DNA of 64,000 bases from Sediminibacterium sp. (GTDB taxonomy: Bacteria; Bacteroidota; Bacteroidia; Chitinophagales; Chitinophagaceae). The notes beneath the pieces were generated by a model, which worked only from the letters and a program-made list of their open reading frames with translations, was not told the origin of the DNA and made no database searches. Positions 9,311 to 18,626 of this stretch are shown here, piece after piece. The DNA lies in contig NZ_JAUYTR010000011.1 of NCBI RefSeq assembly GCF_030695065.1, forward strand, positions 62,001-126,000. Direction: 5' to 3'. Numbering within the stretch: the first letter of the stretch is position 1; the number at the start of each line of letters is the position of its first letter. The position numbers and the translations under genes are program-made.

Positions 9311-10290
9311 TGTACCTACAAAGAAGAAATAGAATACTTAGACAAACACCTGCTATTAGATCAATGGTGTCAGAAAACAATCTGCTTGAAAGTGATTTTA
9401 TTGCACCTTTATTTATTGAAGAGGGTGAAAATAAAAAGACTGAGATTAACTCAATGCAGGGGTATTATCGTTACTCTATTGATAATACTATAAAAGAAGT
9501 GAAGGAGCTTTGGTCATTAGGAATAAAGAGTGTACTCATTTTCGTAAAGTCTGCAGATGAATTGAAAGATAATACTGGTAAAGAAGCTTGGAATCCTAAT
9601 GGATTAATGCAAAGAAGTATTAAAGCAATCAAAGATGCAGTTCCTGAAATAGTTGTAATGACCGACATAGCTTTGGACCCCTACTCTTCATATGGCCATG
9701 ATGGTATTGTTGAAAACGGAGAAATTGTAAACGACAAAACAGTAGATGCATTAATTAAAATGAGTATCAGTCATGCTGCTGCTGGCGCAGACTTTTTAGC
9801 CCCAAGTGATATGATGGATGGAAGAATTGGGGCTATTCGAAATGCTTTGGAACAAGAAAATTATACCCATATTGGTATTATGAGTTACAGTGCAAAATAT
9901 GCTTCCTGTTTTTATGGTCCATTCAGAAATGCTTTAGATAGTGCCCCTGGTTTTGGAGATAAAAAAACCTATCAAATGAATTATGCCAATAGATTAGAAG
10001 CCATCAAAGAAACTCAAATGGATATTGAGGAGGGTGCTGATATTGTTATGATTAAACCTGCAATGGCCTATTTGGATATAATTAGAGAAATCAAGAATGC
10101 GGTTTCAGTTCCTGTAAGTGCTTATCATGTAAGTGGAGAATATGCTATGATTAAAGCAGCAGCCGAGAAAGGTTGGATTGACGAAGAAAAAGCAATCATA
10201 GAGAGTTTAACTTCTATCAAAAGAGCTGGTGCAGACTTAATTGCTACCTATTTTGCCAAAGATGCTATTAAAATAATGAATGAATTATAA
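9310..10290 (+). CDS. hemB: delta-aminolevulinic acid dehydratase HemB (Mg-type)
   Basis: Porphobilinogen synthase of 326 residues condenses two 5-aminolevulinate molecules. Active-site lysine segments are visible in MIKPAMAYLD and the family motif SAYHVSGEYAMIKAAAEKG is present. The metal site reads ALDPYSSYGHDG, where zinc-dependent enzymes have three cysteines (CFCEYTSHGHCG-like). The aspartate-rich form indicates the magnesium-dependent class, which fits a zinc-independent haem pathway. The start overlaps the hemE stop by one base, and 12 bases separate it from hemL. Confidence 0.96.
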   Translation: MYLQRRNRILRQTPAIRSMVSENNLLESDFIAPLFIEEGENKKTEINSMQGYYRYSIDNTIKEVKELWSLGIKSVLIFVKSADELKDNTGKEAWNPNGLMQRSIKAIKDAVPEIVVMTDIALDPYSSYGHDGIVENGEIVNDKTVDALIKMSISHAAAGADFLAPSDMMDGRIGAIRNALEQENYTHIGIMSYSAKYASCFYGPFRNALDSAPGFGDKKTYQMNYANRLEAIKETQMDIEEGADIVMIKPAMAYLDIIREIKNAVSVPVSAYHVSGEYAMIKAAAEKGWIDEEKAIIESLTSIKRAGADLIATYFAKDAIKIMNEL

Positions 10291-10302
10291 TTAAATGAGA
10301 TT

Positions 10303-11592
10303 ATGCTGCAATTAATCAAAAGCAAACACCTATTTGAGCAAGCACAAAAAAGTATACCTGGTGGAGTTAATTCTCCTGTTCGTGCATTTAAAAGTATTGG
10401 AGGTACCCCTTTATTTATAAAATCTGCAAAAGGGGCGTATCTTTTTGATGAGGACAACAATAAATATATAGATTATATAGCTTCGTGGGGGCCGATGATT
10501 TTAGGACACGCTCACCCGGCAATAATTAAAGCAATTCAACAACAAGTGGAGCTTTCCACTTCATATGGAGCACCTACTTCCTTAGAAATTTCTATGGCCG
10601 AACTCATTAAAGAGATGGTACCCAATGTAGACTTAATTAGAATGGTCAGTAGTGGAACAGAAGCTTGTATGAGTGCGCTAAGATTAGCAAGGGGTTATAC
10701 CGGAAAAAATAAGTTTATCAAATTCAATGGATGTTATCACGGTCATGCCGATGCATTTTTAGTAAAAGCAGGTAGTGGTTTAGCTACTTTGGATATTCAA
10801 TCTGTACCAGGAATTACAGCAGGTGTTAGCATTGATACATTAACCTGTGATTATAATGATCTTGAAGGTGTAAAAAAATTAGTAGGAACGCATAAAAATC
10901 AAATTGCGGCAATCATAATAGAACCTATTGCTGGTAATATGGGTTGTATATTACCTGAACAAGGATTTCTTGAAGCCCTTCGAGCTATTTGTACTGAAGA
11001 AAACATTGTGCTCATTTTCGATGAAGTAATGACCGGATTTAGGCTAGCGAAGGGTGGAGCTCAAGAGTTATTAGGAATACAAGCAGATCTTATAACTTAT
11101 GGCAAAGTGATTGGTGGAGGAATGCCCGTTGGAGCATTTGGAGGTAGATATGAAATTATGCAACATATAGCTCCATTAGGAAATGTTTATCAAGCAGGTA
11201 CATTAAGTGGAAATCCTATTGCCATTAGAGCTGGTTTTACCTTATTGTCGCTTTTAAATGAGGGCGATCACTTTCAATCGCTCGCAAAAAAAACAGCCTA
11301 TTTAAAAGAAGGTCTTAATAAGGTTTTTTCGAATAGTAAAATCCCGTTTACTATTAATCAAATTGGCTCAATGATTAGTGTACATTTTAGCGACCAGCTA
11401 GTTACAAATTTTGAAACCGCAGGAGCTGCTAATAATCAACTCTTTAACCAATTCTTTCACCAGATGTTAGCGAAAGGGGTTTATTTGCCCCCCTCTGCAT
11501 TTGAAAGTTGGTTTTTAAACGACGCCATAACTTATGCAGACTTAGACTTTACAATTAAGGCGGCGGAAGAAAGCTTATCCTTGATACTTTAA
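10303..11592 (+). CDS. hemL: glutamate-1-semialdehyde 2,1-aminomutase HemL
   Basis: This 429-residue PLP enzyme converts glutamate-1-semialdehyde into 5-aminolevulinate, the step after HemA. FIPGGVNSPVRAF-like residues near the N-terminus (IPGGVNSPVRAFKSIGG), NGCYHGHADAFLVKAGSG and the PLP lysine in YGKVIGGGMPVGAFGG (Lys268) identify the aminomutase rather than an ordinary class III transaminase. The length is standard. It lies 12 bases after hemB and 10 bases before hemN on the same strand, within the haem operon. Confidence 0.97.
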   Translation: MLQLIKSKHLFEQAQKSIPGGVNSPVRAFKSIGGTPLFIKSAKGAYLFDEDNNKYIDYIASWGPMILGHAHPAIIKAIQQQVELSTSYGAPTSLEISMAELIKEMVPNVDLIRMVSSGTEACMSALRLARGYTGKNKFIKFNGCYHGHADAFLVKAGSGLATLDIQSVPGITAGVSIDTLTCDYNDLEGVKKLVGTHKNQIAAIIIEPIAGNMGCILPEQGFLEALRAICTEENIVLIFDEVMTGFRLAKGGAQELLGIQADLITYGKVIGGGMPVGAFGGRYEIMQHIAPLGNVYQAGTLSGNPIAIRAGFTLLSLLNEGDHFQSLAKKTAYLKEGLNKVFSNSKIPFTINQIGSMISVHFSDQLVTNFETAGAANNQLFNQFFHQMLAKGVYLPPSAFESWFLNDAITYADLDFTIKAAEESLSLIL

Positions 11593-11602
11593 AACAATTA
11601 CT

Positions 11603-12964
11603 ATGCAAGTAAGTGCTACATTATTAGACAAATACAATATTCCAGTCCCTAGGTATACTAGTTATCCAACTGTACCCTACTGGAATGACACCATAGTAGT
11701 TGAGCAATGGCAAAATTTATTCATCAAGAGATTTGATGAGTGTAACCAACAAGAGGGTATTAGTTTATACATTCATTTACCTTTTTGTGAAAAACTTTGC
11801 ACATTTTGCGGATGCAACAAAAAGATCACTACTAACCACGGTGTGGAACTAGAATATATTACTCATTTATTACAAGAGTGGAGTAATTATCGTTCTAAAA
11901 TGAATAGTAAACCAATTATCAAGGAGTTGCACATAGGAGGGGGTACACCCACTTTTTTTTCTCCAGAAAATTTAAACAGAATAATCAATACCATTTTAGC
12001 TGATTCCATCATTCCTGAGTCACATGAATTTAGCTTTGAAGGGCATCCCAATAATACAACTTACGAACATTTAGAAACATTGTACCAACTCGGTTTTAAT
12101 AGAGTCAGTTTTGGCGTACAAGACAGTAATATAGAAGTTCAAGAAGTAATCAACAGAATACAACCACACGAGAATGTAGTGAAAGTAGTAGAATGGGCTA
12201 GAACTATTGGCTATGAGTCTATTAATTTAGACTTAGTGTATGGTTTGCCACTACAAAACTTGAGTAGAATGGAAAAAACCATTCAAAATGCTTTATCAAT
12301 TAAGCCAGACAGGATTGCGTTTTACAGTTATGCGCATGTGCCATGGACCAGTAAGGCACAACGTTTATTTGACGAGTCCGATTTACCCGATAGTGCCACT
12401 AAAATGCAATTGTATCAGTTGGGTACAAAAATGTTCACAGAAAATGGGTATACAGATATTGGAATGGATCACTTTGCACTACCCAATGATTTAATGGTTA
12501 AGGCAAGCAAAAAAGGAAATTTACATCGCAACTTCATGGGCTATACTGTTCAACAAACTGGGATGTTATTGGGTTTGGGCGTATCAAGCATCAGTGATAT
12601 TTATTATGGATTTGCACAAAATAAAAAAACCATTCATGAATATTATGAGGAAGTATCTAAAGGGCATTTAGCAGTAACCAAAGGTTATTTTTTGACCACA
12701 ATAGACCAAGCGATGCGTCAATATATTCTTGACATTGCTTGCAGGGGTGTTACAAAATTTAACCCTACAGACTACACACTCTTAAAAAAATATTCATTTC
12801 CTGTTTTATCAGATTTAGAAAAGGATGGTTTTATAATTTGGGATGACAAAGGATTAACAGTTACAACACTCGGCAAACATTTTATTAGAAATATTTGCCG
12901 AGCTTTTGATATAAAACTGTTATCAGCTGAAACGCAAAAACAAACTTTTAGTAAGGCAGTTTAA
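11603..12964 (+). CDS. hemN: oxygen-independent coproporphyrinogen III oxidase HemN
   Basis: This 453-residue radical SAM enzyme decarboxylates coproporphyrinogen III to protoporphyrinogen IX without oxygen. The motif FCEKLCTFCGCNKK provides the cluster cysteines 62, 66 and 69 with the HemN-typical extra Cys71. ELHIGGGTPTFF and SFGVQDSNIEVQ follow. The length is close to E. coli HemN (457), and the extra Cys together with the N-terminal 'VPRYTSYPT' separates it from HemW. No oxygen-dependent hemF is present here, so the pathway can run without oxygen at this step. Its stop overlaps the convergent TonB receptor stop by four bases. Confidence 0.96.
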   Translation: MQVSATLLDKYNIPVPRYTSYPTVPYWNDTIVVEQWQNLFIKRFDECNQQEGISLYIHLPFCEKLCTFCGCNKKITTNHGVELEYITHLLQEWSNYRSKMNSKPIIKELHIGGGTPTFFSPENLNRIINTILADSIIPESHEFSFEGHPNNTTYEHLETLYQLGFNRVSFGVQDSNIEVQEVINRIQPHENVVKVVEWARTIGYESINLDLVYGLPLQNLSRMEKTIQNALSIKPDRIAFYSYAHVPWTSKAQRLFDESDLPDSATKMQLYQLGTKMFTENGYTDIGMDHFALPNDLMVKASKKGNLHRNFMGYTVQQTGMLLGLGVSSISDIYYGFAQNKKTIHEYYEEVSKGHLAVTKGYFLTTIDQAMRQYILDIACRGVTKFNPTDYTLLKKYSFPVLSDLEKDGFIIWDDKGLTVTTLGKHFIRNICRAFDIKLLSAETQKQTFSKAV

Positions 12965-15189
12965 AAAATAGCCTTTATGCCCATATTAAAACCAAGGGGC
13001 ATATTCGGCCTGTAACCATTAGGCAAATTGGCAACTATACTTTTGTTGTTCGTGATATTATTGATTGTTGCAAAGGCACTCAATGTTTTATTGATTTGAT
13101 AATTGCTAGAAAGATCAATGATTACAAAACCGGCAATCGCATTTACGTTATTGTATAGAACATTCCTTTCGGGAACTATGGTATTAGTTTGACCAGGTGT
13201 TGTTCTGGTTTTGCCTACATAACGTGCAACCAAAGTAGTATTCATTTTTTGGGTTTCTATACCAATGCTTGCAGTAAATAGATGGGGCGTAATAAATGGA
13301 ATGAAATCTCCTCTATTAATGATTCCACTCCCCCAATCTCCCCCACCATTCTGAAATGTTTCTCTAAATGTAGCATTGGTATAAGTATATGCCAAGTTGA
13401 TGGGCATTTTTGTGGTAACATTTTCTTTGTATAACAAATCATAACCAACACTTAATTCTATTCCTTTGATGGTAGCATTTCCTGCATTAAACTGATCACC
13501 AGTACCTAACCCTCCTCCAGACATATTATCTGAACCCAAAATATTGGCATAATCGTTCAAGAAAGCAGCAGCTTGTAATTGGACAGCTTTATTGTTGTAT
13601 CTATAGCCTAGTTCATAATTGATTGCAGTTTCAACTTTAGCTTGACCAGTTGTAGAATTAACTGAAGGCATGCCTGGAGGAGAAAATCCTTTGTGAATGC
13701 CGGCAAATAAATCATTGCCATTATTTAACGCATAATTAAATCCTATTCCAGGTAAAACAATTTTCATTTGATTAGTTGCAGATCTCAAATTAGCCCCTAG
13801 TCTTCCATTGTCTGCATTGCCAAAATTTTGAAAATCGAATTGTATATTTTCATAGCGGATGCCAGGACTTATGGTTAACCCCTTATAAGTTAAATCATAA
13901 CTTAAATATGTTGCAACAGAATTTGCATTTCGTATTTGATTTTCTTGATTTCCATTTACACCAGCACTAGTCTGTACCATTGTTCCATTGGTCATTGCAT
14001 AAACAGAACGGGTGGCATATCGATCTGCTTGATCAGCATGAATTCTAACTCCCAACTGTAACTTATGAATTAGATTACCCGTTGTAAAATTGAATTGTGC
14101 ATTAGACTGAATACCTTTTGAAAAATAGGTCCTTGCAGCATTTTGAAAATCAATATTACCATTCGCTTTTCCAGTCATTATTTGATAAGGGAGTTGGTGC
14201 AAAGTTGGATTGCTTAAAATATTATTGACGCTTTGTCCACCTATGGTATTTACCCTACCCCAATCTCTGAATGTAGTTGAATAATAAGCAGTTGTTACTA
14301 TAGAGAACTGATTGGTTGGTTTTATGGAATGGGTTAACGAAATATGATTATGACTCAAATTCAATAAATCTTTTTGTGTAGCTGAGTATCTTCTTAGTGC
14401 GTTTGCTTGATAGTCTTCGTATGTTAAACCCAAATAGGTTTCATTGGCTTTCTCAGAAGTGTTTACTATTTTAAGGGTGACTGATTGAGGAACTCTTGAT
14501 GATGCGCCATTATGCCAACGTAACTTGGCCAAGACATCTCTTCTATCAAAACCTGTATTGTCGCCATTATCTAGCTCTTTAAATCCGTTGCTTGCTAAAC
14601 GATTTACTTCAAAAACATAATCAAAGTTTTGTTGACTATCTCCCACCCAAATTCTTTGTTGATTGGTACCAAAACTTCCAACAGATAAATGTGCAAACCC
14701 TTTGAACGAATTGGGAATTGATGTAGAAAGAAGGTTAACAGCCCCTCCAACGGTGTAAGGACCGTATTTAATTTGGCTACTGCCTTTTAATACTTCTACC
14801 CCTTGCATGCGAGCAAAACTGGGGAAATAATATGCCGAAGGATCCGCATAAGGAGCTGGCGCAATTAGCACACCATCTTCCATCAAAGTAATTTTAGCAC
14901 TCCGATTAACGGGAGTTCCTCTCAATCCAATATTCGGCCTTAATCCAAACCCCTCTTCATCCCTAATATTCACACCAGGAATGATTCTTAATACATTATT
15001 GATATTTGTTTGATTCAATTTAGCCAGTTGCTTACTGCTAATATATTGACCAGCACCTGGAATTAAATGTGCCCTTGATCCAACAATAGTAACCGACTCT
15101 AATTCAACTGTTGTTATAGAATCTTTTGCCTGTTGTGCTTTTAGGGTAAATGATATTAATATAAACGTTAAAACGACTAATCTCTTCAC
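12961..15189 (-). CDS. FecA-like TonB-dependent outer membrane receptor
   Basis: A 742-residue outer membrane receptor, probably for a ferric chelate. A signal peptide ending near ...TLKAQ is followed by the plug domain (about 45-160), with GVNIRDEEGFGLRPNIGLRG and GVEVLKGSSQIKYGPYTVGG, which closely resemble ferric dicitrate receptor FecA. A beta-barrel follows to the end, closing with an aromatic terminal strand (MGIKAIF). It has no N-terminal signalling (STN) domain and no anti-sigma/sigma pair beside it, so it is a transporter only. Its convergent overlap with hemN and nearness to ferrochelatase suggest iron supply for haem; that link is inference, as is the substrate. Confidence 0.85.
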   Translation of the reverse strand: MKRLVVLTFILISFTLKAQQAKDSITTVELESVTIVGSRAHLIPGAGQYISSKQLAKLNQTNINNVLRIIPGVNIRDEEGFGLRPNIGLRGTPVNRSAKITLMEDGVLIAPAPYADPSAYYFPSFARMQGVEVLKGSSQIKYGPYTVGGAVNLLSTSIPNSFKGFAHLSVGSFGTNQQRIWVGDSQQNFDYVFEVNRLASNGFKELDNGDNTGFDRRDVLAKLRWHNGASSRVPQSVTLKIVNTSEKANETYLGLTYEDYQANALRRYSATQKDLLNLSHNHISLTHSIKPTNQFSIVTTAYYSTTFRDWGRVNTIGGQSVNNILSNPTLHQLPYQIMTGKANGNIDFQNAARTYFSKGIQSNAQFNFTTGNLIHKLQLGVRIHADQADRYATRSVYAMTNGTMVQTSAGVNGNQENQIRNANSVATYLSYDLTYKGLTISPGIRYENIQFDFQNFGNADNGRLGANLRSATNQMKIVLPGIGFNYALNNGNDLFAGIHKGFSPPGMPSVNSTTGQAKVETAINYELGYRYNNKAVQLQAAAFLNDYANILGSDNMSGGGLGTGDQFNAGNATIKGIELSVGYDLLYKENVTTKMPINLAYTYTNATFRETFQNGGGDWGSGIINRGDFIPFITPHLFTASIGIETQKMNTTLVARYVGKTRTTPGQTNTIVPERNVLYNNVNAIAGFVIIDLSSNYQINKTLSAFATINNITNNKSIVANLPNGYRPNMPLGFNMGIKAIF

Positions 15190-15296
15190 TTTTTTTACTT
15201 TTTTAATTAGGGTGCAAAAATGTAGCTTGAACCCCTATTAAAAAGTAGCAATCGGGAAATCGTTTTACGAAATCAGAAAATAGAAGAATGAAACTA

Positions 15297-16370
15297 TTAT
15301 TTAATAAGTGAATTGATCTTTTGCCATAAAGCATTATCAAAACCTGAAACGGCAAAGCTAGGATTGGTGGGATCAGACGCGTCTCCCATTCGAACAACCA
15401 CCATGTTTTTGCTAGGGATCACATAAATACGCTGGTCTTCCGCACCCATTGCCGCATACATATCAGTGGGTGCATTAGGTACTAAGCTGCCCATAAAGTT
15501 AACTTGACCTCCAGGAACCATAAAACTGGTTTTTCCATTTAACCACCACAAGTAGCCGTATGAAGGATTAATAGTTTGTGAAGAAGTAATGCTTTCATTA
15601 AAGAATGATTGGGTTATAATTTGCTCATTATTCCATTTGCCCTTGTTTAAAGCCAAGATTCCAACTCGAGCCATGCTTCTTGTATTACTATGATAAATTT
15701 TAAAAATCAAACCATTGTTCCAAAAACCATCCATTCCAAGTTTGCTTTTGATTTTAGCATTGAAAAAAGATTCAAAATTTTGATTACTTGCTTTAGCAAC
15801 CACATCCATTAATTTTTGAAATACATTATGGTATGACCATTTAGTTCCAGCATCAGCTAGATAAGTTAAATTAGAAGGTATCACTAAATTATTGGCATCA
15901 CTTAAGCCAGAAGTCATGGTAAGCAAATGCTTAGACGTAATCAAGTTTTCTTTATTTAAAGGAGCATTGGTCCAACCGGTTCCTAAAAAATCAGACACCC
16001 TGGTATTGATATTCAATAACCCTTCCTGCTGGGCTATACCAGTTGCAGCAGTCACTAAGGTTTTACCTGCACTGTTCCAGGGCCAAGTGGTGGTTGCAGT
16101 ATGGCTATTAAAGTATTCTTCCATTACAATACGTCCATTTACCAAAATCATGAAGGACTTGGTATTGTTTTGTACTAAAAAATCTTTTAGGGGTTGAATG
16201 GCAGATTGGTTCCAACTTAAACTACTGATGGTTTGGGTTTCCCAATTAGCTCCAGTAGCATCAGGGAAATACATGGTACTACTTGTTGACGATATGGTTG
16301 AATCTACTTTTTTGTAACAACTGATATTAAAAAACATAGCAAATACAAGCCCTGCAAATGAGTATTTCAT
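15297..16370 (-). CDS. beta-lactamase-fold serine hydrolase lipoprotein
   Basis: A 357-residue exported protein with a lipoprotein-like signal (cysteine at residue 18 in FFNISC; the lipobox is weak). The class C beta-lactamase/DD-peptidase fold is indicated by the SxxK motif NSAGK (Ser100, Lys103) and the YxN motif SYHN (Tyr180, Asn182). The C-terminal part has YGYLWWLNGKTSFMVPGGQ. Members include esterases, D-amino-acid hydrolases and penicillin-binding-like enzymes, so the substrate cannot be given and resistance should not be assumed. It is a single gene transcribed from its own promoter toward the FecA-like receptor gene. Confidence 0.82.
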   Translation of the reverse strand: MKYSFAGLVFAMFFNISCYKKVDSTISSTSSTMYFPDATGANWETQTISSLSWNQSAIQPLKDFLVQNNTKSFMILVNGRIVMEEYFNSHTATTTWPWNSAGKTLVTAATGIAQQEGLLNINTRVSDFLGTGWTNAPLNKENLITSKHLLTMTSGLSDANNLVIPSNLTYLADAGTKWSYHNVFQKLMDVVAKASNQNFESFFNAKIKSKLGMDGFWNNGLIFKIYHSNTRSMARVGILALNKGKWNNEQIITQSFFNESITSSQTINPSYGYLWWLNGKTSFMVPGGQVNFMGSLVPNAPTDMYAAMGAEDQRIYVIPSKNMVVVRMGDASDPTNPSFAVSGFDNALWQKINSLIK

Positions 16371-16516
16371 AAAGCGTTTACATTAAGACTATAAGAAAAC
16401 GATTAGGTTTAATACGCATGGTTATTCTTGACTTTTCCATATAACAGATAACTAGACGTTTCTTAACATTAAGTTTATAATTATAGTTAACCTTCGTATT
16501 AATAAATAAATTTAAT

Positions 16517-16618
16517 ATGAAAAGTTCAAGTAAAGCAGCTTTACATGCTATGTCTAGCAATCAATTAATCATTGCAGACAACAGTAGTATTTTTGAGGAA
16601 GAATTTGAATTTGCATAA
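16517..16618 (+). CDS. possible 33-residue acidic-tail peptide
   Basis: An ATG at 16517 opens 33 codons ending in TAA at 16616-16618, between the divergent beta-lactamase-like gene and the convergent SDR gene. The predicted peptide begins MKSSSKAALHAMSSNQ and ends in an acidic-aromatic tail (FEEEFEFA). The coding strand is free of any overlapping real gene, and the gene fills the space up to 3 bases before the SDR stop. No Shine-Dalgarno sequence is seen, which is usual here. No export or modification genes lie beside it. It could be a small protein or chance; only conservation can decide. Confidence 0.3.
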   Translation: MKSSSKAALHAMSSNQLIIADNSSIFEEEFEFA

Positions 16619-16621
16619 TTT

Positions 16622-17380
16622 TTATACTTTTCTTAGTGCAGAAAAGCCCCCATCTACCACAATAGTTTCTCCTGTAATGTAGGCAGAGGATTCCATGGCC
16701 AGGAAAGCAACTGCGTGGGCTATTTGATCAGGACTTGCAATTGTTTTTAAAGGTGTATTAGAGATTACAAAATTTTCTAGAGATTGATCTTGTAACATAC
16801 TATTAATTCGGTTAGTAGACGTAAACCAAGGCGCAACAGAGTTTACTCTAATTGAATAAGGTGCCCATTCAATTGCTAAACTTTTAGTTAATTGGATAAT
16901 TGCTGCCTTACAAACTGCATACATACTTCCGGTTCCAACATCTTCTAGCCCGGCTATTGAACTAATATTAATAATTACCGCCCCATTAGCAGCTTTTAAT
17001 TTATTAAAAAGTACCTGAGTAAATTGAATATTGCTAAATAAATTAAGGTTGAAGATGGATTGTATATCGTTATAAGTGTATTCTAAAAATTTCTTCGGGA
17101 AATTACCACCAACATTATTTACAAGAATATCAATTGCAGGTAAGTCAATTTGATTCAGTATTGATTCATAAGTGTCATATGCTGTAATATCAGCTTTAAT
17201 CCCTTTTACATTAAACCCTTTTGAATGCCACTCTGCAATTCGATTGGTCATATCGTCATTATTTCGCGCAATTACAATAACATAAGCACCTAGTTGTAAT
17301 AACTCGTTTGCAATAGACCAACCAATTCCTTTTGTTCCACCAGTAACAATCGCCGTTTTATTTTTTAAATCCCAACTCAC
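16622..17380 (-). CDS. SDR family oxidoreductase (tropinone reductase-like)
   Basis: A 252-residue classical short-chain dehydrogenase. The cofactor motif TGGTKGIG (residues about 14-21), NNVGG, the catalytic serine in INISSIAG, YAVCK (Tyr-x-x-x-Lys) and the C-terminal YITGETIVVDGGFSAL are all intact. The substrate is unknown; the nearest look is to tropinone reductase-like and 3-oxoacyl-ACP reductase-like proteins. The start is GTG at 17378-17380, overlapping the coaBC TAG stop (TAGTG), so translation is probably coupled to coaBC. A role in coenzyme A metabolism is not implied by the sequence. Confidence 0.9.
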   Translation of the reverse strand: MSWDLKNKTAIVTGGTKGIGWSIANELLQLGAYVIVIARNNDDMTNRIAEWHSKGFNVKGIKADITAYDTYESILNQIDLPAIDILVNNVGGNFPKKFLEYTYNDIQSIFNLNLFSNIQFTQVLFNKLKAANGAVIINISSIAGLEDVGTGSMYAVCKAAIIQLTKSLAIEWAPYSIRVNSVAPWFTSTNRINSMLQDQSLENFVISNTPLKTIASPDQIAHAVAFLAMESSAYITGETIVVDGGFSALRKV

Positions 17381-18570
17381 TAATTCCAGTTTTTAAGTAT
17401 ATATGACAATAAATTCTGTGCAATTAATTCTTTAGTCATTGACATCATTGGATGAACCATTTCATTATCAACAAAAGATACTGCCATTTTATCTTGATTA
17501 AAGCAAGTATTGGCATGATCTAATTTATTCAGAATAATTAGATTGGCAAGTTTCCTTTTTAATTTAGCTTTTGCATTGTCAATACCGTTTTCTGTTTCTA
17601 GTGCAAACCCAATTATTTTCTGATGGGGTGCCTTTTGAGTGCCCATTGAACCAATAATATCCACCGTTTTAACAAGGGTTAAATCCAAATTTTCATTTGA
17701 CTTTTTAATTTTTTGAGGTCTAGGGTCTGCTATAGTATAATCTGCAACTGCAGCTGAAAAAATACCTATATCAAAAATTGGTTGATATTGCTTACAAGCA
17801 TCATACATTTCTGTTGCAGTAGATACTTTAATAAGTTGAATGCCTGTATAATTAGGACTTATTGAAACAGGTCCTGATACTAAAATAACATTTGCACCAG
17901 CCATATAAAGTGTTTCTGCAATAGCATAACCCATTTTACCTGAAGAGCGATTGGTAATCACCCGTACTGGATCAATAGGCTCCTCCGTTGGTCCGGCAGT
18001 TACTAAAACGGTTTTACCAGTTAACTCGCTTGATCTTAAAAAGTTTTCTTTAATATAAGTGATAATTTCTGCTGGTTCTGGCAATCTACCTTTCCCCGTT
18101 AAACCGCTAGCTAATAAACCTGAATTAGGTTCAACTATTTGGTTACCTTGTTCTTTTAATAATTCAATATTGCGTTGAGTGCTTGGATGCAACCACATAT
18201 CTTCATCCATTGCAGGTAAAACTAAAACCGGAGAGATACAACTTAAATAGGTTGCAAGTAAAAAATTATCCGATATTCCATTTGCCATTTTGGCAATTGT
18301 ATTACAACTTGCAGGTGCAACTAAAAATAAATTAGCCCATCGCCCTAAAAGCACATGATTTTGCCAGTGGTCGTTTTCCACAAAGTCACAATAAACACTA
18401 TGTTCAGAAAAAGTAGTCAACAATGTAGGAGAAATAAAATTTTTAGCAGTTGGTGTAATAATAACCCTGATATCAGCCCCCATCTGCTTTAACTGCCTTA
18501 TTACAGTGTACATTTTGTACGCGGAAATACTACCTGTTATTCCAACTAAAATTTTGAAATCTGATATCAT
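17380..18570 (-). CDS. coaBC: bifunctional phosphopantothenoylcysteine decarboxylase/phosphopantothenate-cysteine ligase
   Basis: A 396-residue fusion enzyme that joins cysteine to 4'-phosphopantothenate and decarboxylates the product, giving 4'-phosphopantetheine. The N-terminal CoaC flavoprotein half has GITGSISAYK, the catalytic His72 in DHWQNH, APASCNTIAKMANG and PAMDEDMW. The substrate flap reads LASGLTGKGR, with serine where E. coli has the flap cysteine. The CoaB half begins near 185 with TAGPTEEPIDPVRVITNRSSGK. The length is typical. It is divergent from panC across 56 bases, placing all visible coenzyme A genes around one control region. Confidence 0.95.
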   Translation of the reverse strand: MISDFKILVGITGSISAYKMYTVIRQLKQMGADIRVIITPTAKNFISPTLLTTFSEHSVYCDFVENDHWQNHVLLGRWANLFLVAPASCNTIAKMANGISDNFLLATYLSCISPVLVLPAMDEDMWLHPSTQRNIELLKEQGNQIVEPNSGLLASGLTGKGRLPEPAEIITYIKENFLRSSELTGKTVLVTAGPTEEPIDPVRVITNRSSGKMGYAIAETLYMAGANVILVSGPVSISPNYTGIQLIKVSTATEMYDACKQYQPIFDIGIFSAAVADYTIADPRPQKIKKSNENLDLTLVKTVDIIGSMGTQKAPHQKIIGFALETENGIDNAKAKLKRKLANLIILNKLDHANTCFNQDKMAVSFVDNEMVHPMMSMTKELIAQNLLSYILKNWN

Positions 18571-18626
18571 TATTTAAAATTAGCCATTGTTTTTGAAAAA
18601 TCATTATTAACTAAGTAACAACAAAA

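Noticed and set aside
12288..12494. 68-codon frame inside hemN
   Set aside because: Overlaps conserved hemN sequence in another frame and has no own start context.
16380..16480. Repeated ACATTAAG-TATAA words at 16380 and 16466
   Set aside because: Two copies of an A/T-rich word 86 bases apart in an A/T-rich gap can arise by chance.
16378..16560. 60-codon minus-strand frame upstream of the beta-lactamase-like gene
   Set aside because: AT-rich intergenic DNA with no family resemblance; it conflicts with the small plus-strand frame and with a promoter region.
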